In this document: positions 37,715 to 49,591 of the stretch, in pieces
Position numbering within the stretch: the first letter of the stretch is position 1
How the letters are laid out: the number at the start of each line of letters is the position of its first letter
NCBI GenBank assembly: GCA_003344405.1
Contig: NOWV01000130.1
Location: 1-64,000 of the forward strand
DNA: 64,000 nucleotides
Reading direction: 5' to 3'
DNA from: Trichoplax sp. H2
Lineage: Eukaryota; Placozoa; Uniplacotomia; Trichoplacea
Translations under genes and position numbers: made by a program
The notes under the pieces: generated by a model
The model's input: only the letters and a program-made list of their open reading frames with translations
Database searches by the model: none
What the model was told of the DNA's origin: nothing

Positions 37715-38719
37715 TCATAACCAATTAGATATCGACAACCAAAATATGATCGGATTAATAATGCAATTTGCTTGAAATATGAATATTAGAGTAGAAGTAA
37801 CGTCAAAAACTAATTTAACTTTTAATATTCCATTGTAATACGTAAAGGCTGCTACTCCTACCCCAATTGCAGGAAACCAAACCAAAAAATTAGTCAGGCT
37901 GATTAAAATAGCTAACCGAATTAATTTCCTTTGGATAGGACTTGGATAATAAAGGCGAACCTCACTATTTCTTCGATATTGTATAAGCTTATAAATAATT
38001 AAAATATACATGGATACTATGTATAGGTATAAGATGAAGGCTACAATTGCTATGGTAAATACATGAATACGGATAAAATAGATGCCAATATTATCATAAG
38101 TACACAAATTGTAGAAATGAAATCGCATATCGAAGGATTGATTTTCGGTTATATATGCATAGATACTAAACATAATAGTTATACTAGCACTGGTAAACCA
38201 TCCAATAATGACTAACATAACTGTTCGTTTCGGTGTAAATCGCTTGTTAGAATGTGGATAAGCAACATTCAGATATCGATCTGTAGCTATTAATGTGGTT
38301 ACAAAAATGGATTGCAGACTGGCTAATATGTTACAACATCGTGCAAGATAGCATACCGGGCTACGCTGCCAGTAGACATGGACATAACTGGAATTATAAT
38401 ATATTGATTCATTTGACCAAGCAGAATATACCACGTTTCGATGATATAATTCTGCTACTCCAATAGTGATGAGATAGATGGCTCCTAAAAGGTCGGAAAT
38501 GGCTAAATTGAGTAGTAGAATTTTAAATGTTCGACTTTTAAATATCATTGCCAGTCTCGACGATTGACTAGATATGGATCTTGCGAATATTCTGCGATTT
38601 ACTTTCTGATTGTGTATCACAATAGCGAAAATAATACTGATATTGCCTATAATACCACCTAAACCAACCACCCAAGATGTACTGATGGCTACATAATTAT
38701 TGTATAAAAGCGATGCCAT
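37715..38719 (-). CDS. Class A G-protein-coupled receptor (DRY type), intact
   Basis: This intronless gene encodes a 334-residue seven-transmembrane receptor. TM2 has N71-LAIS-D76. C123 and C206 (F-Y-N-L-C) can form the disulfide. TM3 ends with the canonical D147-R148-Y149. TM6 has V-W-F-P (280-283) and TM7 has N322-P323-I-I-F. Loop 1 carries possible glycosylation sites (N-E-S, N-S-S). The tail after TM7 is very short. The start ATGGCATC gives MASLLYNN. It is the first copy, reading left to right, with DRY rather than DRF, and groups with those at 44, 48.5 and 51.6 kb. Ligand unknown. Confidence 0.93.
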   Translation of the reverse strand: MASLLYNNYVAISTSWVVGLGGIIGNISIIFAIVIHNQKVNRRIFARSISSQSSRLAMIFKSRTFKILLLNLAISDLLGAIYLITIGVAELYHRNVVYSAWSNESIYYNSSYVHVYWQRSPVCYLARCCNILASLQSIFVTTLIATDRYLNVAYPHSNKRFTPKRTVMLVIIGWFTSASITIMFSIYAYITENQSFDMRFHFYNLCTYDNIGIYFIRIHVFTIAIVAFILYLYIVSMYILIIYKLIQYRRNSEVRLYYPSPIQRKLIRLAILISLTNFLVWFPAIGVGVAAFTYYNGILKVKLVFDVTSTLIFIFQANCIINPIIFWLSISNWL

Positions 38720-40380
38720 AACCTTAAAAAATTATATCAGTTGATAGGTATGAAAATAAAATAATTGGATTTTGAAGTTCTCTCGACGGTAGTCGCAATA
38801 TTGACCTAAGTAAATTCACCACTAATAAATATCGTAGGTGCTTTATCAGCCAGATGAAGAATAATTCTAAGCCACTAGCTGCAGTGCAGAATAAAATCTG
38901 TTGTTGGATGTTATTTGAATATAGAATTATTCTTCGTATATATGAATGATTTATAGCTGCAAATTGTGGCTCATTATGTAAATCACCGAACTAATCTTTT
39001 CTATTTATTTAATATTTATGGATCCAAAATAAAGGAAACAATGGATAAATTAAAATCTAAGTACTTATGTCTTTTTGAGCTATTATTAACATCGGCATTA
39101 GCATTAAGAAACCACATTTACTAACAATTCCTCGAAATATTTTTTAAACTAAATTAATTAATTAAGTTTTATAAAGTAAACGAATAAATATTTCCTAATT
39201 TCTATCAAACTTTAAAATCTTAATTCATAAGCAAAAAACAATAATAACTGCAATGACAGCAATTAAATATACTCTTATTATATCCTTCATTATTGTTTAA
39301 GTATATTCATAAATAGTTAACAACAGTATGAATGACTTCTCTATGAACGAATTGCAGTTATATTTAGTCCTTAATTTATTAATAAAGCCTTCGTAAATCA
39401 GTAGGTAGCATGTGGCAGTTTCTAAAGGTTGCTTTCTAATAATAATCGATTATGGAAGCTTCATGAAATGAAAATAATCTCAACATGGTTATCTATTTAT
39501 ATCATATCATACTATAAGGCCAAATGGCTTCCTTCTAGTTAATTACCAAATTCTATACTATATTGCCTTACATTTGCGCTTTCAATTTTAAGCTAAACTT
39601 ATATTACGGATGCACATTTTTTATGCAGATAAATGCAAATGTATCAGCAAGGAAATAGCAAAACCTAATTTCTACTTGCATTTATTTCCGAGATTTTGCC
39701 TTTGATGCCGTTCAAAATGATCGACAGACTTGTTGGCAAGTTGCTATTCTATTCAATATTTCTTATCGTACGTTTAATCGAGTTTATCGCCTACGAGGCC
39801 GTTAAATTTAAGAGCATTCAAAATCAAAGGCAATTTACTTGTCAGTTTCGTAAAAAAATAATAAACATCTTCCACATGATATTGACTGACTCTAAATAAT
39901 TTTTTCGATCTCCATTCTGATTTTTATCCAAGAATTAAAATATAGTAACTTAATAATTCATTAGAAGGAGTTACCATATGAATACTATAGTCTCATTAAT
40001 CTCAACTTCATATGGCCCCAATCCGATTTACTGGTTCGAAATTAAAAGATATTGTCCCGTATGTAAATAAGATTGTCTAAAATTAATTTTGTGTATATAG
40101 TACAATATTTAATAGCTCTGGTATCGTAAAGTTCCGTCCTTCGGGTAAAATAGTAAGTAAAAAAAGATTACGTCTATGACTAATACCGTTAGTATCAGTA
40201 GGTATGGTTTCGGTATTATTACAAGTTTTAGTACGTTCTAAAGTTAGATAAAATTGTACAAGTTGGCTATGAAATATGCATGTTGTTAATAAATTTTTTT
40301 TATTTGGACTTACGCCCAAATATCGTAATAGACATTACCTGCAGCAGCATATTTTATCATCAATATTTTAAGTATTAGTG
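38720..40380. other. Intergenic stretch
   Basis: This holds the 5' flank of the 37715 receptor. Two small open frames (39696-39899 plus; 40083-40319 minus) have no motif I recognise and no sign of being genes. Confidence 0.35.
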
Positions 40381-40912
40381 TGTAATGATTTTAGCTAATT
40401 CCAGTAGTGCAGTAGGGTGGCTATTAGGATGAGACGGCACACTTGTACTGTTTCTAGTACAAGCATGAGATCTCCGCTTAAGGCCGTATCTGATAGCTAA
40501 ATATTATAGGATTATGCAAACTGTCTTCCATATAAGAGTTAAAGTATAATTATCCGGTTTATCTTAGCCAGGTATTAAATCGAGCTTTTACAGGGGTGAA
40601 TTAGTATGTCTACTATAGAATGGAAGTATTGTATTTATTAGTATAGTTCGCATAGAAGTAATTTGCGTGCAAATTTGTCTAAGCGATACTATTCAGTTCA
40701 TCTTTAGTCGTTTTCGATTGCTCTGATGAGGAGAAGAAATTGGAAATCTTCTGCGACAGACAGCCGTATCAATAAACGTTATTTTCAAGGCAATTATTTC
40801 GGTATTGACCTTCGTGTATCACATTAGGAAATTATTCAATTTTCGTAAGCTCAAATTTTGGTATGTAAGCGAACCAACAGTAATAGCAGGAGGCTATTAC
40901 TGGGTCATTACA
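40381..40912 (+). mobile_element. Solo LTR, family B, copy 3, 532 bp
   Basis: It starts TGTAATGA and ends TCATTACA, an 8-bp perfect terminal inverted repeat. It is flanked by TAGTG (40376-40380) and TACTG (40913-40917), a 5-bp duplication with one mismatch. It carries AATAAACG near 40770. It aligns with 3075-3580 over about 500 bases. Confidence 0.8.
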
Positions 40913-41957
40913 TACTGTTATATTATTTCTTTCGCCTTTACTAAGGGTTAAATTTCGGTGTTCGATACCATACATCAGCAACATTATAACTCATAAATGC
41001 ATAATTATTTTCTTCTTAATTGCTAATATAATTTCAACGATTGGATACCTATTGCAATTGAAATAGATAACTAAAAAGTTCAATACTACAATTTGGTATA
41101 AGTTCTATGATTAAAACTTAGTAACTTAAACTTCTTAACGGCAAGCACTTAGTTTCTATCTACGGTAAATTTGGCTAGAAATAATGCTTTAAACAAAGTA
41201 TTAAATATGCTTTGTAACATTTAAACGGTAATTAACTCGATGCACGAAAACAAATTTTTAATAATCTCGATCACCAACTCTCTATCTTATATAGTAATTC
41301 TTATTATGGCGGTGTATGTATAAATCGATGAAATAGCGAAAGTTTCTCTCGAATGTAAAACTTTTATGGCTTAAATTATTGATTGAAATTAATAAACATA
41401 GTAGTGAAATATAATTATTCCCCAATTCTATTCAGATACCTCTTCATATAGTATTAGCAGATTACCAAAACATCTCAACTTAACTGTAATGGATTAAATC
41501 ACCCAGATTTAGTTAATCCAGGATTAAAAACAATCGCGAGGAAACTATCCAATCATAAAAAATAGCAATATAGCATAATTTTAAATGGAGTATCAAGATA
41601 TTTATATGGCTGAATTTTGATTTCGCCTTAAAATGATGCATAATATAGGAAGCATTCCTATTTAGCTTTTCTTCAAAGAATTCTTATTATAATCATCTAA
41701 AAATTAAGCGGTTTTTTCCTTGCAGACTCTAAGATAGATCCTTTCGACAAGTCAGGAGCTGCACTTTTTGTTTTATTAAAATAACCAAATTGACTAGGAT
41801 ATAGATTAATGTAATATCAATGCTATAAGTGACTAATAAAGCAACCTAATATTAAAGTAATTATTTTCTTTCCAATAAGTAAATGAGTCATTAATAGTTC
41901 TCTAGATACTCTTAACATTGAAAAAATAATAACATCAAATACGTTCATAATATGAAA
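40913..41957. other. Intergenic stretch
   Basis: No gene or repeat recognised between the two LTRs. Confidence 0.4.
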
Positions 41958-41962
41958 ACGTG

Positions 41963-42378
41963 TGTTACGATGCGTAAGCTCGTCCTAATTATTGAGTAAT
42001 ATTAAATATTGTTTATAACTTTAAAAGGATAGTTTTATTTTATGTGTACCAGGAGTTTCTGACAAGACTATAAAAGGCTGGTGCCTGAAGATTCCTTGTT
42101 AGTTAGTTAGTCGGTTGGATAGTCAACTAGTTTTTCAATTGATATTTAATTGTAAAGACTATAATCTTGGGTGCCGAGATTTCTTCAGTATTAAATGATA
42201 GTAAATCTCTGACTTTCTCGTCTACACTATCTGTGACGCTATAATTATACCACAGTATTCGGTCTTTGGAACTGAATTATTTGGTGATATAGCTAATCTC
42301 GCCTCTTTAAGTTAGTAAGTGGCGTTCTCCGCAAGGATTGGCGTGTGTAGACTACTTTGTCACTAGTGGTGTGTGACA
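41963..42378 (+). mobile_element. Solo LTR, 416 bp
   Basis: It begins TGTTACGATG, like the LTR at 30572, and ends GTGTGTGACA. The flanks are ACGTG (41958-41962) and ACATG (42379-42383), a 5-bp duplication with one change. A promoter-like ACTATAAAAGG lies at about 42068. No coding sequence remains. It is shorter than the family-C copies and is either an internally deleted relative or a separate family. Confidence 0.8.
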
Positions 42379-42383
42379 ACATG

Positions 42384-43910
42384 ATATTACTAGCTTAAAG
42401 AACAATTGATAATCAATGGTGACTGAAGATAGTGAATAACGGTAAATGTTTGTAGATGATATTACTTCGAAATAATTTAAAATGTAGATAATAGTCTTTA
42501 GAAATTATACAGTCATCGATGATGAAAATAGAGATTTGAATTAATATTGCTTTACAATCGAAATAAAATTAGCGACTAATTTTGCTATGCTACAAGTTAT
42601 CATGACTTTTATAATAAGGGTATATCGTTGACAAAGTTATTAAAACCGAAAATTTATTATAAGCCAATTCCAGTCCTTTCCTAATCATTAATTTTTTAAA
42701 GGCAACTATGCAGTCTTTGCTTTTCCCTATGTATTATTACTTCGCTGGAATACTAGACATAACGAGACAATAATCGCTTTCTCTCTCCAAATTCTTAAAT
42801 TCGAGTTATATAAAGGTAGTCACAGATTCAAAAGATAATACGAATGTATGAGCCATACAAACTGAAATTACTTTCTAGTCAAGAGTTTTGATAAAAGAAA
42901 TTAAAAAATCAATAACCAAATATATAAGAATATCGTTTCACATAGCATGATTCGCTAAACTGAAAGCACTACACTGAAACTATATCATGCCTAAAAAGTT
43001 TAGCTATTAAAACGTACCATAATACAGCAATATTTGATACAAATCCTTCCCAAAATCAACTTGATCTTCTCCTAAAATGACTAGATGGTATACTTTGCAA
43101 TAATTTTATTTACTTAAGATTTGATTTTAATAATGCAATTACAGGCTTTAAAAATGGAAGCTACCTGAGTTTATTGTAGATAGTAACTCATGCAAACGAA
43201 TTTACCAATTTCTTTAGCAGAAAACTTTCAATCCATAATAAGCCCAATTCAATAGTTTTCTTACCAGTAGACGCATAAATAAACTAATAAAGCCATCGCC
43301 TAATTTGATAGAGCACGAACATCAACTAATAAGTATCTGCACTTGTAGATATCATTGGAAAGAATAGTATTAAGAAAGCTTCGTACCCCTTGAAAATTAC
43401 CTGAACAGATCTATGCTGGTAATTAGTTATTTGAAACGAAAAGATGCAACTGCTACGCGATAATGTTTATAGTTACGAAGATAAATATCAAAATTCTTAT
43501 TACAGTGTATATGAACGCTACCGTAGGCGAAATCGGCCCGTTCATATACAGTGTTACAGTACTTTTATTTTACAGATACTTACGATCTCCTTAATTGTAA
43601 CTTCTGCTGATGACCGTTCTTGCAGTATTAGAAATTCTTAATTTAGGAATAGTTTAATCAAGAAATGGTAGCTCCAAAGAACATAGTTTAATCAGCGTAT
43701 TAATCGCCGTGATGACATTAAATCTGGAACTATAACTTCTAAGTTTAAATAAAATTTTCTATCGCGATAACTCTGTACATAAAAAATTTTCAAATGATAT
43801 TAAAGGTAGATTAGTTTAACAATAAGATCTAGAATTTAAAAGGATTTAGGCTGCATTTAAAATTGGTATGAATGTAGTATCTTTTACGCGTTTAATTAAT
43901 ACATGCATAC
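42384..43910. other. Intergenic stretch
   Basis: AT-rich sequence with no gene that can be supported, apart from the hairpin at 43503-43553. Confidence 0.4.
43503..43553. repeat. Inverted repeat, 15-bp arms
   Basis: CAGTGTATATGAACG at 43503-43517 pairs with CGTTCATATACAGTG at 43539-43553 at 14 of 15 positions, with a 21-base GC-richer loop. No function is apparent. Confidence 0.75.
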
Positions 43911-45410
43911 ATGGTATGCCTACTGTGATGGAGGGTTCGATATCTCAGAGGATTGAGATTTAGTCGCCATTTACAATTATTACAACAAAGGGTTTATAAA
44001 AGTTATGTTTTATTGTAGGTTAGTAATGTGAAGTACAGTGAGGTAGTTACGGTAGATCAGCGTGCAAGCTGTCGTGAGTAACGAGTAGAAGTATTAGACT
44101 GTGAGATACTAACTAGAAGACTAATTGAGAGGCTAACGAACTCTGAGGTAGAAATCGCCGGTATTTATAGTTTTAAAGATAGAGCATATGCAGAGAATAG
44201 GATTGTGGAATTAGATACAACATATACCATAACAGGTTACAAAATAGCAGATGGTTGTAGAAAACAACGAGTACCGTAATAACTAAATACAGTAGTCTAT
44301 ATATGAATGTAGAGTAAGCGGATTGTAGATCTGCCTAAATATAAGAGCAATACAGTTATTAAGAGTAGAATATAGTTACAGTATATTCTAAATACACTAC
44401 ACCTACATAATATACTTCGCCATTGGAGTGTCTTGAATACTAAGTTTAAGTGGTATTTTGGGAAATTTATATGTCGTTTTCTTTATCGTATCCTACTTTA
44501 ACAAATCTAAAAGGATGCTCATATTCAAAAAGCAGTCAAGTTCTAAATTCAAGATAAACTCAATCATTAGGAATCGACGATTTATTGTTCTCCTATTAAA
44601 CTTAGCTTGTTCTGATATTTTAGGAGCGACATACTTTCTAATTATCGCTTACGCTGATTTACATTATCGGATAGAACCATCTGCTCATAATAACGCTACA
44701 ATTCGAAATGGTAATAATACATTTACCTTTTGGCTGTGTAGCCCATTCTGCTATATCACCAGAGGTTGCAATATAATTGCTACATTTCAATCAATCTATC
44801 TTACAATACTCATTGCTATAGATAGATATCTTGAAATAACTCATCCTTTTTCGGCTATAGCAATACTGACAATAAAACGCCTTTCAATACTAATCGTCAA
44901 AGGCTAGTTCATTACATTTCTTATCGCTGGCGTATTTAACCTTTATGCGTATTTACTATTCCAAGGTATTTGACATCTTACTCATATTATCATAACTTAT
45001 GTGGTTACGATAGTATTGGCACTTATTTATGTTCGTTTAAGCCTGTTTATCATGTCATTTAGCAGCTCCCCATTTTATCTAGCTATTCTAGTTATTTATA
45101 CATTAATCTTTCATAAATTACAACGGATTCGAATGAACCTAATTATAAACAGAAGAAGCAACTTTATTGAAAGGAAGGTACTAAATTTCGCTATCTTTAT
45201 TAGATTAAGTAATTTTCTTATCTGGTTTCCAGCTATTTCTGCAGCTATCACCACTTTCATTTACTACGAAAGTGCTTTAAGTGAATCAACCTTTTGCATA
45301 TTTGCCACAACGTTATTTTTAAAGCAAATCCTGCAATTAATCCCCTTATATTTTTAATTATGATATCAGGCTGGTTTATTCTCGTTCCAAGGCTGTTTAT
45401 TGGCGGATAG
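43911..45410 (+). pseudogene. Receptor pseudogene (DRY type) split by an LTR
   Basis: This is the only array member on the plus strand. The start ATGGTATGCCTAC at 43911 is cut by an LTR (43924-44401); the gene resumes at 44407 with I-Y-F-A-I-G-V-S and TM1 (S-G-I-L-G-N). An in-frame TGA replaces the TM1 tryptophan position. 44458-44907 is open from TM1 to TM4 with N-L-A-C-S-D, S-P-F-C-Y-I and I-D-R-Y. TM4 ends in TAG, and 45001-45357 is open for TM5-TM6 with I-W-F-P. A shift before TM7 puts N-P-A-I-N-P-L-I-F in another frame, and TAG at 45408 ends it. There are at least four disruptions, counting the insertion. Confidence 0.88.
43924..44401 (+). mobile_element. Solo LTR, 478 bp, inside a receptor start
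   Basis: It begins TGTGATGGAG and ends AATACACTACA. It is flanked by a perfect 5-bp duplication CCTAC (43919-43923 and 44402-44406). A promoter-like TTTATAAAAG lies near 43990. Removing one CCTAC plus the LTR joins the receptor start to its TM1 segment. No internal coding region remains. Confidence 0.9.
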
Positions 45411-48400
45411 TATAGGATTTTTAATGGATATTAGGTAACTTTGTGCTGGTATAATGATAGTTTGCACCTGCTTTGATAATTAACACTTCAGTAAACCTAT
45501 TTTTAAATTACACCTATTTATGTTCTACTTTATATATTTAGTTTGGATGTTAAATTTTACGGTTACGACGGCCGCAGTTCTACGTTTTTCGTAAACTATC
45601 TAATACAATTCTTACTTTCTAAAATGATAGAGCGTCACTCTAAGCTTCGTAAACTGTGTGAACTTTTAATCTTATACTATTTATATTATTGTCTTATTTG
45701 TTGCTTGATCACTACTTTTCTCTCCACTTGATTTATTTACTAGCTAATTTTCATATTAATATATTTACTTATAACAATTTAAAAGAGTCTTTACTACACG
45801 GTCTCTTTGTACCTTTGCTATTTTTCTTATGCTGTTTATATACTAGATTATGTCAACATAATAAAGTATAAATGGAAATATAAGTGTTATGGTAGTAGTA
45901 GTAGTAGCAGTAGTAGTAGTATCTAGAGATGATATATTTAACAATGTATGGTATTACATCCATGTGGCTATATCGATGTACTATGTTTGGGCGGCTATTC
46001 TTACAAAACCTTTATCATGCACTTATGATAGCCGCATTTCCATTGAAATTGTCGTAGCTGCCTTCATCAAAAAATTATTCATTTCCAATTCTACTATTTA
46101 CTATAACCACATAACATTGTAAATCTAGTGCACGAAAGGTTTCTATCCAAAATCACATTTCAAAGCAGATCTATATATGCGAGGTTTATTCTATTTTTGG
46201 AATCTACACAAATGAGATAGAATATCGAGAATTATAAAACAAACGGCAGAATCAGTAATACGAAGCACTGTAAAATATATAATGTGCCTTTAAAGCAGGG
46301 AATAGCAATGAATAACTAAACAAGTTACGCGCTAACTTTTATAGTTTCGCTAATTTATGTTTACATGTAAACTACAATAACTATTAATATAATTACGCGT
46401 ATATTTAATAATCTTTGAATTCTACTCCAAAATAACTTTCGTGAAGATATCGTAAATGATAATAAAGTATACTATGCATCATATTCAAGTTCTTACACTA
46501 TAACTTCATAACATCCTTAAAGATATAAAAATTAGTCTGGTAATTTCTGAAGTTAAGATTTGTTTATGCTGATGCAGAGTGCAAATTGTTACTAAGATAA
46601 AATGAAAGTCTATTCATTTCTATGTTATTGACATAATACAGCATTTACTAAAATCTTAGATAGCTACAAAGAAACTTTAATTTTTTCGCTGAGTTTAATT
46701 TAGTAAAACTCTGAATGATATAAGCGTAAGCGAAATCATTAAAGTATTCATTATGGATCGAGCATAGTCATATCATCTACACGATATAATATTAATACAC
46801 TTTACATTGGACGATCTGAAAAGAATATTAAATTTTAATTACCGTGTCTAAGATAGGTATTGGAATGGTCTTCCGTAAACAGCTATTATGGTGCATATAG
46901 AAAAGTATTCCTCCCTCTATTCTTAAGATTTAAGCAATGTATAATCCTAGAGACAATTTCCAATATGGCTTATCTATCTCCTCACTAATTTACCTTTAGA
47001 AAAAAAATGTGTAACTTGTATTTCATACTGCTATGATGTGATATTTATTGCTGATGCAATGACTAACGTTAGTATTAATTATTAAGATTTAGACGTAGTT
47101 CTTTATACAGTGTACTTGTCTTAAATTATTAATTTTTACTTGAATATAACTCCATCAAATCAACGGTATTTAAGACAGTACAAACTACGATTAGAGGGAG
47201 AGAGCTAGGAAGATCGTAAAGTTATTGATGAAATTCGATTTTAGATTTGATCTTTTTGCTCGTTGGTAGTACATCAGTTTTGGTTTAATTTATGTTTAAT
47301 TGCTCGACAGCAACTTTTAGTTTTTCCTAACTAAACAATTTGGATTTATTGACGGATCTACAAGACTAATCATTATTAATTACTGTATCTCGATACTTAT
47401 TGCTTAAAAGGGTGGCAAGAATAAAGCTTGCATACGCATAGATTACAATTGTTTCGCAAAACATTGTGATAATAATATTTTATTTCATAACGAAATAGAA
47501 AGTAGCAAAAAGGAATGGGATGAATATTTTAGCAATAATTTGTGATAAATAGTAAATTACCGTAAATATATCCATTTGAGGTAAATTAAAATAATAAGAT
47601 GGAAAACTTTCAATCCAATGAAATCTAGCCCCTATTTTCCTTATTTAAAATGCTGATTTGCGATAATCCTAGGGCCAGTCCAATTCTCATTGGTACAGAA
47701 CTGACGTTATAAACAAACTGTTTCCGTCAAATTGTACTATCAAATAGTGTAATAATGAGACTTTTCGAAAGTTTATCATGGTCTGGCAATAAAAAAGTGA
47801 AAGTTGATCACTAATTCAACACTTTAATCTTCATTATCCAATCCTGTCGTAGTGCTAACTTATAAAAAATTATTAGAAAGTCCATTAAGGCCTTGCACCT
47901 GTCACTTACTAAATTCAACGAATGCAACATTGCTTTGTCTTAAATCGAAAGACAGTTAATAAGATCTTGCAATAATAGATAGGTTCCTAGATTTTAATAG
48001 TACGTAATAATGCCCATAACTTACGTTACGACTTCTATGCAAGTGCAACACATTAGGTGAAAATGAATGTTAAGAAGAATTATTTGCGATTAGATGTTAT
48101 CGTTCAATATTCTTGATTCGAATTTAAATCTACATCTTATTCATTTTAAGGTTTAATATCTTGATAGTAAATCAGCTTAAGAATTTTAAACATAAGAGTG
48201 TGAACATTCATTTCGTATACGATTACAGAGTACACTCAGAAGAATTAAAATATACGTAGCTTCCATAAAATAATTCATATTCTAATATTATTAAAAGAAA
48301 TAGTTTTGCATCTTGTAGGGAAATATCTTCTATCTTTACCTATTCCAAGCAGCGCAGGTATTATGGTTAATTTCATATAAATAATATATGATATCTATGA

Positions 48401-48514
48401 TCTCAATAATCATACCTGCTTCATAGCAAATAAATTTTATAAGCCAAATATTACCTTAGACCCAGAAAAAGTGATTCGCTACGTCAAAGCAATTAGACAG
48501 ATTTTAAGAGAACC
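45411..48514. other. Intergenic stretch, 3.1 kb
   Basis: Several short plus-strand open frames (45543-46122) follow the pseudogene, but none has a recognisable motif; one is created by the GTA microsatellite. The rest is featureless AT-rich sequence. Confidence 0.35.
45892..45922. repeat. GTA trinucleotide microsatellite
   Basis: About ten GTA units with one GCA interruption. It inflates a chance open frame into a run of valines. Confidence 0.9.
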
Positions 48515-49591
48515 TCAAGTCCGAGTCCAGAAGAACTTACGCTTATAGTTTGACAGATTTTGAGAGATATTAAAGATGTAAATAATGGGATTAATTGTGC
48601 AGTTAACTTGAAATAATAGCAAGACATTCGGTGCGGTATCCAGAAAACGAATATTGTCGATAGATAAACGATAATTAATAAATATTGCTGTACCACAAGC
48701 AAGCGAAGGAAACCAAGCCACAAGATTAGTAATACTAATACTGGCGGCAATTTTTAACGTTTTCCTTTCAATGTTTTGGTTGAAGGTCTTGCTAACTTTA
48801 ATTTTGGCTGCTATATGCTGTAGTTTAAGATATGTCCCCATATATAAGGATAATGTAAAAATATAACAAATAAACCCGATGACGCTCAAAAGTAACAGTG
48901 AAAATCTAACGAAATTAACGGATACATCAGCAAATGTACATAAATTGCTAAACCGATAACTAATTGACTTAGCGGGTGGAAAAGTTATATAGGAAAACGC
49001 CGTAAACATACTTGCAGTGGCAATTCCAATACTCCAACCACCAATGGAAATCATTTTTGCTTTCTTAGGAGTTATTTCTAAGTTGTTCGAAAATGGAAAT
49101 GCTACGCTAACATAGCGATCAACGGCAATAATCGTAATGATGAAGACAGATTGAAATGAAGATAAAACATTTAGATACCTAGCTGTAAAACAGAATGGAT
49201 TGCCGATCCAATCATGATAAATATTCGATGAATTGATTAGTGACTCTGCCATACTACCATTATTGTAAGGATTAATTTGCATAAACCGATAACGAAGATC
49301 AGCTGCTGCTAAAATAAGTAAATATAATGAGCCAGCTAAATCGGAGGCAGCTAGATTGGCTATCAGGATAATAAATGTTCGATTGCCAACGTATCTGGCT
49401 GTAAATTGGTTACTCGTAATTTCTGATTGCCGGCTATGATCAGAGCTTACTTTAGAAAAGATAGTGCGATTGCTACGTTTCTTTAGAGCCAAAATAATCT
49501 TAAAGACGTAGTAATTAGCGATTATGCCACAAACGCCAAAACACCATGTCAAAGTGATAGCTATCGGGTTATTATAAAGAATTGATGCCAT
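48515..49591 (-). CDS. Class A G-protein-coupled receptor with DRY and NPxxY, intact
   Basis: This intronless gene encodes a 358-residue seven-transmembrane receptor and is the copy closest to the class A consensus. TM2 has N79-LAAS-D84. C134 and C218 are placed for the disulfide. TM3 ends D158-R159-Y160. TM6 has A-W-F-P (292-295). TM7 has N334-P335-I-I-Y338, the only full N-P-x-x-Y among the intact copies. A helix-8-like tail (N-L-S-N-Y-K-R-K-F-F-W) follows. Glycosylation sites in loop 1 include N111-G-S and N120-S-S. The start ATGGCATC gives MASILYNN. Ligand unknown. Confidence 0.94.
   Translation of the reverse strand: MASILYNNPIAITLTWCFGVCGIIANYYVFKIILALKKRSNRTIFSKVSSDHSRQSEITSNQFTARYVGNRTFIILIANLAASDLAGSLYLLILAAADLRYRFMQINPYNNGSMAESLINSSNIYHDWIGNPFCFTARYLNVLSSFQSVFIITIIAVDRYVSVAFPFSNNLEITPKKAKMISIGGWSIGIATASMFTAFSYITFPPAKSISYRFSNLCTFADVSVNFVRFSLLLLSVIGFICYIFTLSLYMGTYLKLQHIAAKIKVSKTFNQNIERKTLKIAASISITNLVAWFPSLACGTAIFINYRLSIDNIRFLDTAPNVLLLFQVNCTINPIIYIFNISQNLSNYKRKFFWTRT

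Noticed and set aside
45889-46122. Plus-strand frame starting with a valine-rich peptide
   Set aside because: Its N-terminus is produced by the GTA microsatellite and the remainder has no motif.
48493-48750. Minus-strand frame of 85 codons
   Set aside because: It overlaps the 3' end of the receptor at 48515 in a different frame; the receptor frame is clearly the coding one.
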